Assembly (NCBI GenBank): GCA_019448385.1
Contig: JAGTXO010000055.1
Location: 158,646 to 222,645, forward strand
Length of the DNA stretch: 64,000 nucleotides
Reading direction: 5' to 3'
From: Diacronema lutheri
Taxonomy: Eukaryota; Haptophyta; Pavlovophyceae; Pavlovales; Pavlovaceae
The notes below the pieces were generated by a model that saw nothing but the letters and a program-made list of their open reading frames with translations, did not search any database and had not been told where the DNA came from. Made by a program: the position numbers and the translations under genes. Positions 55,267 through 64,000 of the stretch are shown here, in pieces; the first letter of the stretch is position 1; the number at the start of each line of letters is the position of its first letter.

Positions 55267-56461
55267 CGGCCGCCGGAGACGAGGACGCACTCACCGCTGT
55301 TGGCAATGCGCGCGTCACGGAGACAACTTGGCGGGCCTCGCACGCAGCTGGGCCGATCGCCGCCGTAGAGATGTCTGCAGCCGTCTCCGCGATGCCGATC
55401 GTCGCATCTGTTGGCACCGCTGCCATCTGCCGCACCCGCGGCCAGGCTGCCGGCAAGGTCGGCGCGTCGGGCTCCGAGCTCGGCCACGCAGGCGATGCGG
55501 CCGACGGCGGTGACGCTGAGCCCAGCGCCGGGTCCAACGGCTCCACGTCGAGCCGGCTGTGAACGAGCATGCTCGCACCACTTGCCCACGCCAGCGCGTC
55601 GGACTCAGGCACGTTGTAGATCTGCGCGGGCAACGCGCGTGCGTGCGGCAGGCGCGCGCGCGAGCTTTCAGGCCACGCGCGCGTGCCGCGCGGGAGGACG
55701 GGGCGGTCGCGGCTGCGCTCGACCGCCGGTCGCGGCACCGAGCGACCGTGCGCGCCGCCGCACGTTGTAGTCGTCGCACGGAAACCAAGCCTCGTTGCGG
55801 AGCACGATGGCGACAAGGTGCCCGCTCATCGGCCCCTCGCCCACGTGCACCACGCCGGCGACGGGGAGGTGGTCGCGCCCGCCGAGCAGCAGCCGCGGCG
55901 CGCACACGAGCGCGCGGTTGTTCTTGCACTGCGAGCCATTGCCGCGCGTCGTGCGCGGCGCCTCGACAGCAATGCTGGCTGGCGTGAGCACGCCCGAGTG
56001 GCCCGCGTTCGTGTGGCGATCCCGCGGCGGCCCAGCGGCGCCCCCCAGAGCGTGTGCAAGCGCGCGCGCCGCATCGCCGCCGACGCTGACGAGTACGGCG
56101 ATGCCCTCGCCGGCCTCTGAAGGCACGGCGATCTGCTCGAGCACTGGCCCGACGCGTGTGTCGGCTTCAAAGGCCGCAGCGAGCCCGGGCACTCGGCCGA
56201 GCAGCAACCGGAAGAACTCAGCGGCATCCTGCGGCGTCCTTCGCGCGCCACGGCCCGAGATGACGTCGATGACGGACACAAGACACAGCCGTGTCGGCGC
56301 CCTGGTGTCCTCGATCAGCGTGCCAAAGTCCCGAAAACGCGCCCTCTCGACGCTGTTGGCACGGCGCGAAGCGGAGCGAAGCATCGCACGGAGCATGTTC
56401 AGGGCGAAGAGCGATTGCATAAGGACGGTCGTGTAGCACGCGCTGCCCTCGTTTTTCGCGC
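55043..56461 (-). CDS. Ubiquitin-specific-protease-like (C19) peptidase, 5' end not resolved
   Basis: An exon from 56461 (after a GCGCAG acceptor) to 55764 carries the USP Cys-box region NEGSACYTTVLMQSLFAL, the PQDAAEFFRLLLG motif and the His box GPMSGHLVAIVLRNEAWFPCDD. A 142-bp GT-AG intron (55763-55622) joins in phase to 55621, adding IYNVPESDALAWASGASMLV, which corresponds to the end of the USP fold (family A-Y-x-L-x-Y). USPs remove ubiquitin; viral and transposon copies may counter host ubiquitin pathways. The upstream exon could not be fixed: a strong GTGAGA donor at about 56602 exists but its phase does not fit. The last 150 codons include poly-proline from a homopolymer and may be intron or UTR. 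Confidence 0.6.
55230..55261 (-). repeat. poly-G tract (poly-C on minus strand)
   Basis: A run of 32 G follows a short TG repeat. In the sense of the USP-like gene it is a poly-C run and may mark an intron near the 3' end. Confidence 0.8.
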
Positions 56462-58179
56462 CTGCGCCGCGCCGCGCAGCGCCGGGTGTGCGGGGTGCGC
56501 ACGCACGGTTTGCGGCGGGATGGAGGGAGGCTGGCTGGGCGCGCGCCGAGCCCGGCAAGCCGTGCAGGCGCTCACCACGCGGCACGCCGGGCACTCTCAC
56601 CGGCCACATCGGGCCGTCAAACGCGTCTTCCACAGGCTGCCGACCGACGACGTAAAACTTGCTCAAGGCGCCGCGCCGTGCACGCGCCATGCGCGCGCTG
56701 TTGCGGGCTGCGCAGCAGGGACGACGGGGGAATTGGCGAGCGAGGGTTGGGCGCAGATCAGCGTGGTGGCGCGGCAAGACGAGCGCGCGCCGGGCGCCTG
56801 GCGCGGAGGCGCCCCGCGCGAGGACGCGAGCCGCTTCTCGCACCGGACGGGCGCCCACGCGCAAGCCGGCTTTCGAGGGCTGGTGGATGGTGGCAGATGC
56901 CGAAACGGACACATGGAATGATGCGTCGGCGGCGCGAGCGCGGGACGATCTTGCCCGGGCAATTTTGCGCACGCTGCCAGCGCGCGTATGCGTGCGCATG
57001 CAGCGGGCGGCGCGCACGTTGCGCGTGACGGGGCGCCGAGCGGCACACCGGCGGGGACGCGCTCGCCGCTGCCGTGGCATCGTACGCTGCCTGCGTGCTG
57101 GCCCGCACGCACGTTGCCGGCGCGAGGGGACGGCGAGTGCGCCTCGGCCGAACAGGCGCGAACGTTACGCCCGAGCGCGTGGCCGGGCCCCGCCGACTGC
57201 ACGCAGCGCCGGCCCAGGCGCGCATCCGCCCGACGCGGATTTGGACGACGCATCGACCGGCACGCCGAGCGTCTGCGCCCGCCTCGCGGCCGGTCGCGCC
57301 GGCCCCTCTTCGGCCCGAGGCCGCACGTCCGCCGCGCGCCGCTTTGGCGCGCGGCGCGGCGCTCCCGGAACGCGCATGGCACACGCGCGGTGCGCGGGCA
57401 CGCCCGCAACGCGCCATTCCAGCGCGAGCAGTTCGGCAAGCTTGCAGCGCGCGAGCAGCCGGGCATGTGCCGCGGAAACACAGTTCGCTGTGTGCGCCGG
57501 CCGCGACGACACGGCGTAGCGGCGCGAGGCTGGCCGCCGGGGCCACGGGCGTACTGCCGTGGCGCGACGCCATGGTATGAGCATTAATTCGTTGTGCGCA
57601 CTTGGCGCGCGAGTAGTGCGAGTGGCGGGCGAGCCTCGTCGCCCACGGAGCCCGCCCCCGGCTCGGCGGCGCGCCGCCTGCTCGCCGGGTCGCGCACCGC
57701 CGTCGCCGCCGCTGCGCACTTGCCCAGCTTGCCGGCAGGCGGCAGGCGGCGGCGACGGCGGCGGCGGCGGCTGCGGCTGCGGCGCGAGCGCGACGCCGGG
57801 CGGCGGCAGCGCCGACGGCACGCGCGCAGCGGCGACCCACGCGGCGGCGGGCAGCGCGCCAGCGTGAGGCCCCTGCGCGCCGGCCGCATTGGCGCCGCCC
57901 TGCGCGCCCTAGAAGGGCGCGCAGGTACGCGGGCCGGTCGCGCGGCGCGCGGTGCTGGCGAGCACCCGACGGCTGCGCGTCGGCGCGAGCGGCGCGGCGG
58001 GCGTCGCGCCGGCGGGTGCTGGCCAGCACCGCGCGCCGGCGGCGCGCCCGCCGCCAGCGCGCCGCCCGCCGCCGGCGCCGCGCGCGCCGTCCGCGCCCGC
58101 CGCCACCGCGCGCCGCCGCCGCGCATTCGCGCGCGGCGGCGACGGCGGCCGCGGCGAGCGCCGCCGCCGCCGCCTCGCC
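56462..58179. other. Region without a confident gene
   Basis: About 1.7 kb between the USP-like exon and the helicase remnant. It is Ala/Arg-coding low-complexity DNA in most frames. A segment encoding KFYVVGRQPVEDAFDG (minus strand, about 56610-56665) followed by a strong 5' splice-site-like GTGAGA looks like an upstream exon of the USP-like gene. A perfect hairpin lies at 57900-57924. Confidence 0.4.
57900..57924. repeat. Perfect 11-bp-stem hairpin
   Basis: CTGCGCGCCCT and its exact reverse complement are separated by AGA. The hairpin lies downstream of the helicase remnant. Helitrons end in a GC-rich hairpin, but the CTRR terminus expected just after it is not seen on either strand, so its role is open. 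Confidence 0.75.
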
Positions 58180-60556
58180 ACCGCTGACCGCGCGGAGCAC
58201 CTCTTTGAAGACGACGCTGCGCGTCACGAGGTCCGGGCCGAGCGCAAAGCGGACGCGCGACGTGTGCCCGACGCGCGAAGCGGCCACGTGGAGCTGGCCG
58301 TGCGTGAAGCACGGCTCGGCGAGCCACACGCCCGCGCACCCGAGCGCTTGCCCCTGCGCCTCGTTACGCCGGCCGCACCGGGGAACTGGCGGCGCATCCG
58401 CACAAGCGCGAACGTGCCGTCGTCGGGCGAGTGGTGGTCGACACGCGCGACGAGCACGGTGCTGTCGCGCCCGGCGGCCGCGCCGGGGCGTGCGCACTCG
58501 AGCAGCCGGCCGCCGGCGCGCACGCCGCGCACGATCAGCCGCGTGCCGCCGCACAGCCCCTCGCCGGGCGAGAGGTTGCGCGGCAGCATCACCACCATCC
58601 CGGGCTTCAGGTCGAGGACGCGGTGCGGCATCTGCGCGTGCTCGAGCGAGTCGAGGAATTCGACCGACGCCCGCGCAATCTGCTTGCCCGCCCCGTCGTC
58701 GCGCCAGCTCGTCCGCCGACGCGCACCTCGCCGCCGCGCCCGGGAAGCGGCCGATCACCAGCCAGTTGATCCGCGCCACGTCCGTCTGCTTGGCGCAGAG
58801 CACCGCGCGGTCGCACAGCGAGCCGTCGTCGGTCCAACACGTCGCGCCGTGGACAAAGTCGTCACGAGCTCCGTCGGGTAGGCCGAGCCCACGCGGATGG
58901 GGACGCCGCCGACGGCCTCGGGCAGCTGCACGGGATCGAGCGGGAATGCGCCGGGCATGGCCCCGGCCGCCGGCACCGCCGCGGGAACGGCGCCGTCGCC
59001 GGGGCTGCGCAGCAGCTCCGCCCACTCGCCCGCGCCGAGCGCGTCGCCCGTGTCGCGCGCCGCGCTCGAGGCGCGAACGTTCTCGACCAAGGCGTGCTGC
59101 CGATCGTGCTGCCACGGCGCCGAGTACTTGAGGCAGGAGCGCACGATCTGCGCGCGCGAGCCGCGCCGCACCACCGGCAAGCACTGGCGAAAGTCGCCGG
59201 CGAGCAGCAGCGTCTCGCCGCCGAAGCGCTCGTCGACGCCCGTCACGTCGCGCAAACACCGATCAGGCGAGTCGAGGTGGCACCGCGTCTGCATCGGCGC
59301 CTCGTCCCACACGACCAGCCGCCGCGGCGGCCAGGGAGCGCCCGCGCTCGGAGCGCGGCACGCCATTGAACGGCTTGCCCGTCGGAGTCGGCACCGCCGG
59401 GCACCTTGAAGGTCAAGTGGAAGGTGCGGCCGTCGGGCAGCAGCGTGGCGGCGACGCCCGAGGACGCGCCCACGACGACCGCGTGCCCATCCGCGCGCAC
59501 GGCGGCGATAATGGCGCGCTCGACGAACGTCTTGCCCGTTCCGCCCGGCGCGTCGCAAAGATGCAGCCGGTTGCCCACGCCGCGCAGCGCCGATTTGACG
59601 ACCGCGCCGTGGAGCGCGCACTGCTGGCCGCCCTCGGCCATCGCCGCGCGCGCCGCCGCCGCGCTCGCAGCCCGCTCGGCGCGATGGTAGCCCTGCGCGC
59701 GCGCGAGCTCGCGCCCGCCCGGCCCGGCCGGCGCGCGCGCCGTGCGCAGACCGGCCACCGCCGCGAGCGCCGCCGCGCGCTCGCGCTCGTCGGGCACGTA
59801 CAGCCCCGTGGAGTCGAACGTGTCGGCCCAGGCGGGCACGCCGTACGAGGCGAAGGCGTCCGAGCCGGGCTGCGGCCGCTGCTCGGCGCGCTTCAGGAGC
59901 ATGACCCCGCACACGTTCCACTTGGTGCCAAACATCGAGCCCGTGAGCCCCGTGTAGACGCGGTCGAGCTGCGTGGCGATGGCGCAGACGTCCTCGTGCC
60001 GGATCTCGTCGACCGGTTCGCGCCGCGCGTCGACGAGCGGCACGACGCGCTCGGAGCCCGCCCACGTGAACGTGCGCGTCGACATGTTCAGCCGCGTGTG
60101 CGCGAGCGTGTCATCCTCGTACTTGGGCTTGACGGCGGGCGAGAGCTTGCCGCGCACCTCCTCCTTCGAGAGGCCGCGCGTGTTGAGCAGCTCCTTCTGG
60201 CGCGCGTGCACCGTCTCGACGCGCTGATCGTCGATGGCGCGCAGGGCGCCAAAGTAGGCGTCCATCTGCGCGAGCGGCGCGCCTTCAATCGGCAGCTCCT
60301 TGTCGGTCACGCCGGCCGTGTACGCCGCCTTGTCGACGTCCGTCGGCCCGTACATGGTGCCAAAGTTGCCGTCGCCCGTGAGCTCGGGCCAGTCGACGAC
60401 GCAGGGCGGCGAGACGAAGGCGAGCGCGCGGCGCGACGGCCCGTAGCTCAGCTTGTCGACCGTGCGCGCCTGCTCGCTCGGCTTGACCGGCCGCGTGCTC
60501 ACGATCTCGCAGTTGACGAGCGCCGCGTCGAAGGCGCGCAGGTCGATGGCGGCCAT
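58180..60556 (-). pseudogene. Pif1/Helitron-type helicase with N-terminal ssDNA-binding-like domain, frameshifted
   Basis: From ATG 60556 (MAAIDLRAFDAAL) about 250 residues resemble, weakly, the ssDNA-binding-like proteins of large DNA viruses (GSMFGTKWNVCGVML near the end). The helicase follows: Walker A DAPGGTGKTF, ASSGVAATLLPDGRTFH, Walker B VVWDEAPM, LLAGDFRQCLPVV, GLCGGTRLIV and the C-terminal EAQGQALGCAGVWL with HGQLHVAASRV. These motifs lie in three different frames. Frame changes occur near 59335, 58865, 58700 and 58385, each by a single-base step that introns cannot explain. Either the gene is decayed or the assembly has indels. Pif1-like helicases unwind 5' to 3' and serve Helitron or viral replication. 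Confidence 0.75.
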
Positions 60557-61031
60557 GGTCGTTGTGCGCGGGAGATCACGCTGCAGGCGGCTCCACAGTA
60601 GGTTCGAGAAAAAAAAAAGCTGGGCCAACGGTCAGTCGAGCGCCACAAGCAATCCTCGGGAGCCGGTGGCCCAACCCAACCCAACGATCTTCGTCGCCAC
60701 CCTTCGCGCGTTTTCCGTTCGCGCCCAAGCAGACAATGAGACCACAATCTCGGTGCTGCTCGGCGCGATGATGGGCCTCAGCGGCTCGGTGGCGATCGTG
60801 CTCTACGTGCGCGCGCGACGTCGCGAGGTGCAGCACGGGCGCGTGGCGACGCCGCGCATCATCCAGCGCCAGCTCGAGCTGCAGCTGCCGTGGGGCCGGC
60901 CGGACGAGGCATCCGTCGCCTCGCGTGCCGAAACGCCGGGCGTCGAGGCCGCGTCGCGCTCGGTGCGCGACGCGGCGCCCGAGCCGGACCCGGACGAGGG
61001 CTACGTGCGCGTGGCGAGCGCGGCGTTCTGA
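60549..61031 (+). CDS. Small single-span membrane protein, start uncertain
   Basis: The frame ends with ADNETTISVLLGAMMGLSGSVAIVLYVRARRREVQHG, giving one transmembrane helix preceded by an N-glycosylation-like NET, followed by a charged cytoplasmic tail of about 80 residues ending VASAAF. The likely real exon starts at 60733 after an AAGCAG 3' splice site; upstream exons were not identified. The frame can also be read from an ATG at 60549, which overlaps the helicase start antisense. No family is recognised. Confidence 0.35.
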   Translation, partial: AAMVVVRGRSRCRRLHSRFEKKKSWANGQSSATSNPREPVAQPNPTIFVATLRAFSVRAQADNETTISVLLGAMMGLSGSVAIVLYVRARRREVQHGRVATPRIIQRQLELQLPWGRPDEASVASRAETPGVEAASRSVRDAAPEPDPDEGYVRVASAAF

Positions 61032-61113
61032 GGCGCGCACGACGTCGCCCAGCCAGAGCAGCCCGGGGCGGGGCGAGTCCGGCTGCGCGGAGGTCCGGCT
61101 CGAGCGGGCGGGC

Positions 61114-61461
61114 GCCATGCTCTGAGGCGCCGCCGCTTTCTAAAAGGGTGTAGGGTGTAGGGTGTAGGATGCAAAACAAGCCCTCCCCACATTTGGGCCC
61201 GACGTCATTCCTTCTTCGAAGCCGTGACGTTACTCACATACGAGTACTTTTACTTAGTGTAGGATGTATCTATTCTCTAAGTATTTGCATAGTGTAGGGT
61301 GTAGGATAAGTACGGTTACGAAAGTCCTACAGGGAGTGAAGGAATGACGCTGTGACGAAAGAAGGAATGACGTCGGGCCCAGATGTGGGGAGGGCTTGTT
61401 TTGCATCCTACACCCTACACCCTACACCCTTTTGAAAAGCGGCGGCGCCTCAGAGCATGGC
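61114..61461 (+). mobile_element. MITE-like unit 1 with terminal inverted repeats
   Basis: The ends match each other as inverted repeats: GCCATGCTCTGAGGCGCC on the left and its reverse complement on the right, followed inward by GTGTAGG repeats and TTGGGCCCGACGTCATTCCT. No flanking target duplication was recognised. Confidence 0.7.
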
Positions 61462-61665
61462 GGCTCGACAGCTTTGCATCCTATACAGCATGGCGTCGTC
61501 CAGCGTCACGCCGCGTCGTGGTCCTGCCGCTCCTCCGTGGCGCACGGATGGCGCTCCTCCGTGACGCAGCCGAACGACGTCGCGGCGTCACGGCCCGGGC
61601 GCAGTCGCCATCCTGGACGCCACGCTGGACGACGCCATGCTGTCGAGGCGCCATGCTGTCGAGCC

Positions 61666-61997
61666 GCCATGCTCTGAGGCGCCGCCGCTTTTCAAAAGGG
61701 TGTAGGGTGTAGGGTGTAGGATGCAAAACAAGCCCTCCCCACATCTGGGCCCGACGTCATTCCTTCTTTCGTCACAGCGTCATTCCTTCACTCCCTGTAG
61801 GACTTTCGTAACCGTACTTATCCTACACCCTACACTATGCAAATACCTAGAGAATAGATACATCCTACACTAAGTAAAAGTACTCGTATGTGAGTAACGT
61901 CACGGCTTCGAAGAAGGAATGACGTCGGGCCCAAATGTGGGGAGGGCTTGTTTTGCATCCTACACCCTACACCCTACACCCTTTTAGAAAGCGGCGC
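61666..61997 (-). mobile_element. MITE-like unit 2, inverted, outer end truncated
   Basis: Reverse complement of unit 1 with a few substitutions. The outer terminal repeat stops at GAAAGCGGCG (61987-61996) and lacks the remaining bases present on the other three ends. Confidence 0.7.
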
Positions 61998-62413
61998 CGA
62001 AGGTGGGAGGATGCCACCCGTATGCGCGCGTTTGAACGTGCGCGGACGGCCGTTGGCTTCGCGCCCTTTCGCCCACGGTTTGCGCGCCAACGGACCAGTC
62101 CTCCGCGGGCGCCGCGCATCGTCTCAGGGGCGGTCGGTGTGGTACGCCGCGCGCATCGTCAGCGCCGCGGCGTCGAGCTCGGCGAGCGAGGGCGCGTACG
62201 TGACGCCGCTCAGCACCTCGTCCGCGCCCGCCCTCGTCGCGCTCGCCGCCTCCGCAGTGCGCGCAGGCGGCTTCGTGACGGCACGCGAGGCCACGCCGCG
62301 CGCCGCAGGTGCCTTCGCGCGCTGCATCGTCTGTCTGCCGGTCCGACGCGCTCTGCTCTGAACGAACGGACGGCACGCCCGACGAGATCTCGTCGCGTGC
62401 ACGCTCGCACAGC

Positions 62414-63246
62414 ATGTACCCCCAGAACGTCTCCGAGCTGCTGCCCGACGAGATCTTCGGCGACGAGCTGCTCGTCGACCGGCACTACCGCGTGCGCATC
62501 CTTCAGCGCGTCGCCCGCCGCCGCGATGCGGCCGAGGCCAACTTTTGGCTCGACGGCGGGCCCGCCGACTCGGTCGTCGGCGCGTGCATGTGCGGCCGAA
62601 TCTACGCGCTCAAGTGCATGGGCCGGCTCGTCCGCGGCGCCCGGATCCTCGCGCTGCTGCGCAAAAATGTGGCGCTCGCCACGTGCCGCGCACACCTCAT
62701 GGGCCACATGCTCCAGCGCATCGTCGGCGACAGCGGCGTCGCGCGGCTGCTGCAGCTGGTTGCAGCTCGTTCGCGAGGATCACGACACGCTCAACGCCGA
62801 GCACCAGGCCTTGGAAGCACAGCATGACACCGGCCAAGTCATGCGACGGCATGTGCGCGCGCGCCGACGCGCTCTCCAAGGACCTCGCACGGGCGCACGA
62901 GCACGCTCACAAGCTCGATGGCTATCTGGTGTGGTGCAGCGAGCGCCTCGGTGAGAGTGACTCTTTCAACGGAGCGCTCGAGAACCTGAACACGCGGTGC
63001 AGCATGAGATGTGCTGGCTCCACGCCGAGATGTCGTCGCTCGTTGCGAGTTCGCCCGAGGCTTACGCGAACGACAGCGAGGCCACCGACTTCAAGGACCA
63101 CGGCGTGTGCGTCGAGTTCGATGTCTTCAACCGCGACGGGGTCGAGGGCGCGCCCGTGCCCGCGACCGCGCCCACGAAGGCAGAGCCGGGCATCGAGTCC
63201 GAGTGCATCGCGCCCGCACAGGCAGAGCCGGGCAGCGAGTCCGAAG

Positions 63247-63279
<33 letters not shown>

Positions 63280-63459
63280 GGCAGAGCCGCGCACACGAGC
63301 CCAAGTGAGCCAACGTGCCGCCGAACTCGCCCAAGCTCTCGTCGGTCGACAGTCAGGCCACCGAGTACAAGACCTCCTACGCGAACTCACGTGCTCGCCA
63401 CCTGCAACGCCTCGAGTTTACGCACGCGTTCGAGTCTGTGCAGGCCGAGGTCGCTTAGC
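62414..63459 (+). pseudogene. Degenerate coding fragment of a coiled-coil protein
   Basis: Protein-like sequence runs through several frames: MYPQNVSELLPDEIFGDELL from 62414, then a coiled-coil stretch with LNAEHQALEAQHD in another frame (about 62790), SKDLARAHEHAHKLDGYL in a third (about 62875), and MCWLHAEMSSLVASS from about 63008 to a stop at 63308. Beyond that stop the same frame stays open to about 63459 and contains a DSQATEYK stretch echoing DSEATDFK upstream. At least three frame changes and one in-frame stop separate the parts, so the copy is broken or mis-assembled. No family is recognised. Confidence 0.5.
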
Positions 63460-64000
63460 CAAAGCGCGCCAAGGTTCCGGCCACCGGCGCATCCAGCCGC
63501 TGGCTGCGCAACACGGCGGTGCGCAACACCCGCAGCTCGGCCAACGGCAAGTAGCGCGCCGGCGCAGCGCACGGTATGCCGCGGCGAGCTCAGTCGCGAA
63601 GAGTGTCCGACTGGCCGCGCCCTCCACGGGGTGCACGCGCACTCGGCGCGGTCCGGTCAGTCAGGGGGCCTCAGCTTGCGCGATGCCAGTTGCGAGCCCC
63701 CCCGGAATCCGCCATTCTATTCTACTAGGCGTAAATCACCCAAGCCCTTCCGGTCGCCCGCATTCCGGGGTCGGACCCTCCGTCGGCCCGGCTCGGGCCC
63801 TCCGTCCGCCGCGCCCGCTCGACCCCGAATTCTACTCCAAATCGGCCGGTCAGGAGGGTGTCTCGGTCCTAGGCTCGTCATAAGCCTCGCCCCGACCCCT
63901 CGAGCGCTCATTGGCTGGCTTTTAACCCTTGATTGTACGACCCCGGGTCGTACTCTCAGCCTTACACTGGCCGGACCAGGCCCGGACCGCGCCGTATATT
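63460..64000. other. No gene seen at the right end of the window
   Basis: The last 540 bases show no convincing coding sequence. The base composition becomes less GC-skewed, and a perfect 19-base palindrome with one central base lies at 63935-63953. Confidence 0.4.

Larger units (their letters stand above)
33450..60556 (-). mobile_element. Candidate large mobile or virus-like element, boundaries unknown
   Basis: This block groups minus-strand genes that are typical of mobile DNA rather than of the flanking housekeeping set: a Fanzor nuclease, a YqaJ-type exonuclease, a chromodomain, Ulp1-like and ubiquitin-specific-protease-like peptidases, and a Pif1/Helitron-type helicase. No target-site duplication or terminal repeat was found at the ends; the foldback at 61.1-62.0 kb lies just outside and may or may not be related. 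The limits given are those of the outermost recognised genes. Element versus endogenised virus cannot be decided here. Confidence 0.55.
61114..61997. repeat. Foldback: about 880-bp inverted repeat of two MITE-like units
   Basis: Unit 1 (61114-61461) and unit 2 (61666-61997) are near-perfect reverse complements, and the inverted similarity continues into the spacer to about 61520 and 61612, leaving a loop of about 90 bp. Each unit has its own terminal inverted repeats of about 100 bp that begin with a Cys-rich-codon-like GC block, then TTTT/AAAAGG, then three GTGTAGG heptamers. Unit 2 lacks about 20 bp of its outer end. The interior is much richer in A and T than the rest of the window. No transposase is encoded. 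Confidence 0.9.

Noticed and set aside
57900-57924. Hairpin as a Helitron 3' terminus
   Set aside because: The CTRR end and AT insertion context expected of Helitrons are not visible on either strand next to it; kept only as a hairpin.
58180-60556. Explaining the helicase frame changes by introns
   Set aside because: The switches are single-base steps within conserved motif spacing, leaving no room for introns.
61383-61990. Short frames beginning MWGGLVLHPTPYTLHPF
   Set aside because: They are translations of the repeated terminal inverted repeat, present at several copies and both orientations, not a gene.

Overview
The window is nuclear DNA of a GC-rich unicellular eukaryote, most likely a flagellated alga; the haptophyte/pavlovophyte-like assignment is an inference from style, not proven. 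Evidence: spliceosomal introns of roughly 95-240 bp with GT-AG (one probable GC-AG) borders, C/G homopolymer tracts in non-coding DNA, and purely eukaryotic proteins (PP4 phosphatase, MetAP2, prefoldin 5, GRC3/NOL9, mitochondrial intermediate peptidase, a ciliary PG-rich-repeat protein). No rRNA, tRNA, CRISPR array or prokaryotic operon was seen.

Layout. 1-15.8 kb: densely packed housekeeping and surface genes: a DUF1992 protein (cut by the window edge), the five-exon PP4 catalytic subunit, an STI1/HIP-like co-chaperone, a secreted four-module protein with a C-terminal membrane anchor, a DXO/RAI1 RNA-decapping enzyme, a sperm-tail PG-rich-repeat protein, a membrane PH-like protein, a C2H2 zinc-finger protein, a phospholipid scramblase and an FG-GAP-repeat membrane protein. 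15.9-23.7 kb: two tandem, nearly identical genes for receptors joining a seven-helix GPCR-like part, a TIR-like domain and leucine-rich repeats. 23.7-33.0 kb: mitochondrial intermediate peptidase, prefoldin 5, MetAP2, GRC3/NOL9, a VTT/DedA membrane protein and a glycosyltransferase, several with very short or overlapping divergent 5' ends.

33.4-60.6 kb is different. On the minus strand two phase-compatible introns join three very long open exons into one predicted gene of about 6,200 codons. It carries an N-terminal Ulp1-like (C48) protease-like module, further protease-like modules, a YqaJ/lambda-exonuclease-type nuclease, a chromodomain and, at the C terminus, a Fanzor (eukaryotic TnpB-like) RuvC nuclease. 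Upstream on the same strand lie a ubiquitin-specific-protease-like gene and a Pif1/Helitron-type helicase broken by at least four frameshifts, with a possible viral ssDNA-binding-like N-terminal domain. I read this as a large mobile element or endogenised DNA-virus-like element whose replication module is decaying or mis-assembled, while the giant reading frame is intact.

61.1-62.0 kb is a foldback of about 880 bp made of two inverted MITE-like units bordered by telomere-like GTGTAGG heptamers. The last 2 kb hold a degenerate coding fragment and apparently non-coding DNA.

The most novel signals are the Fanzor-terminated giant protein and the GPCR/TIR-like/LRR receptor pair.
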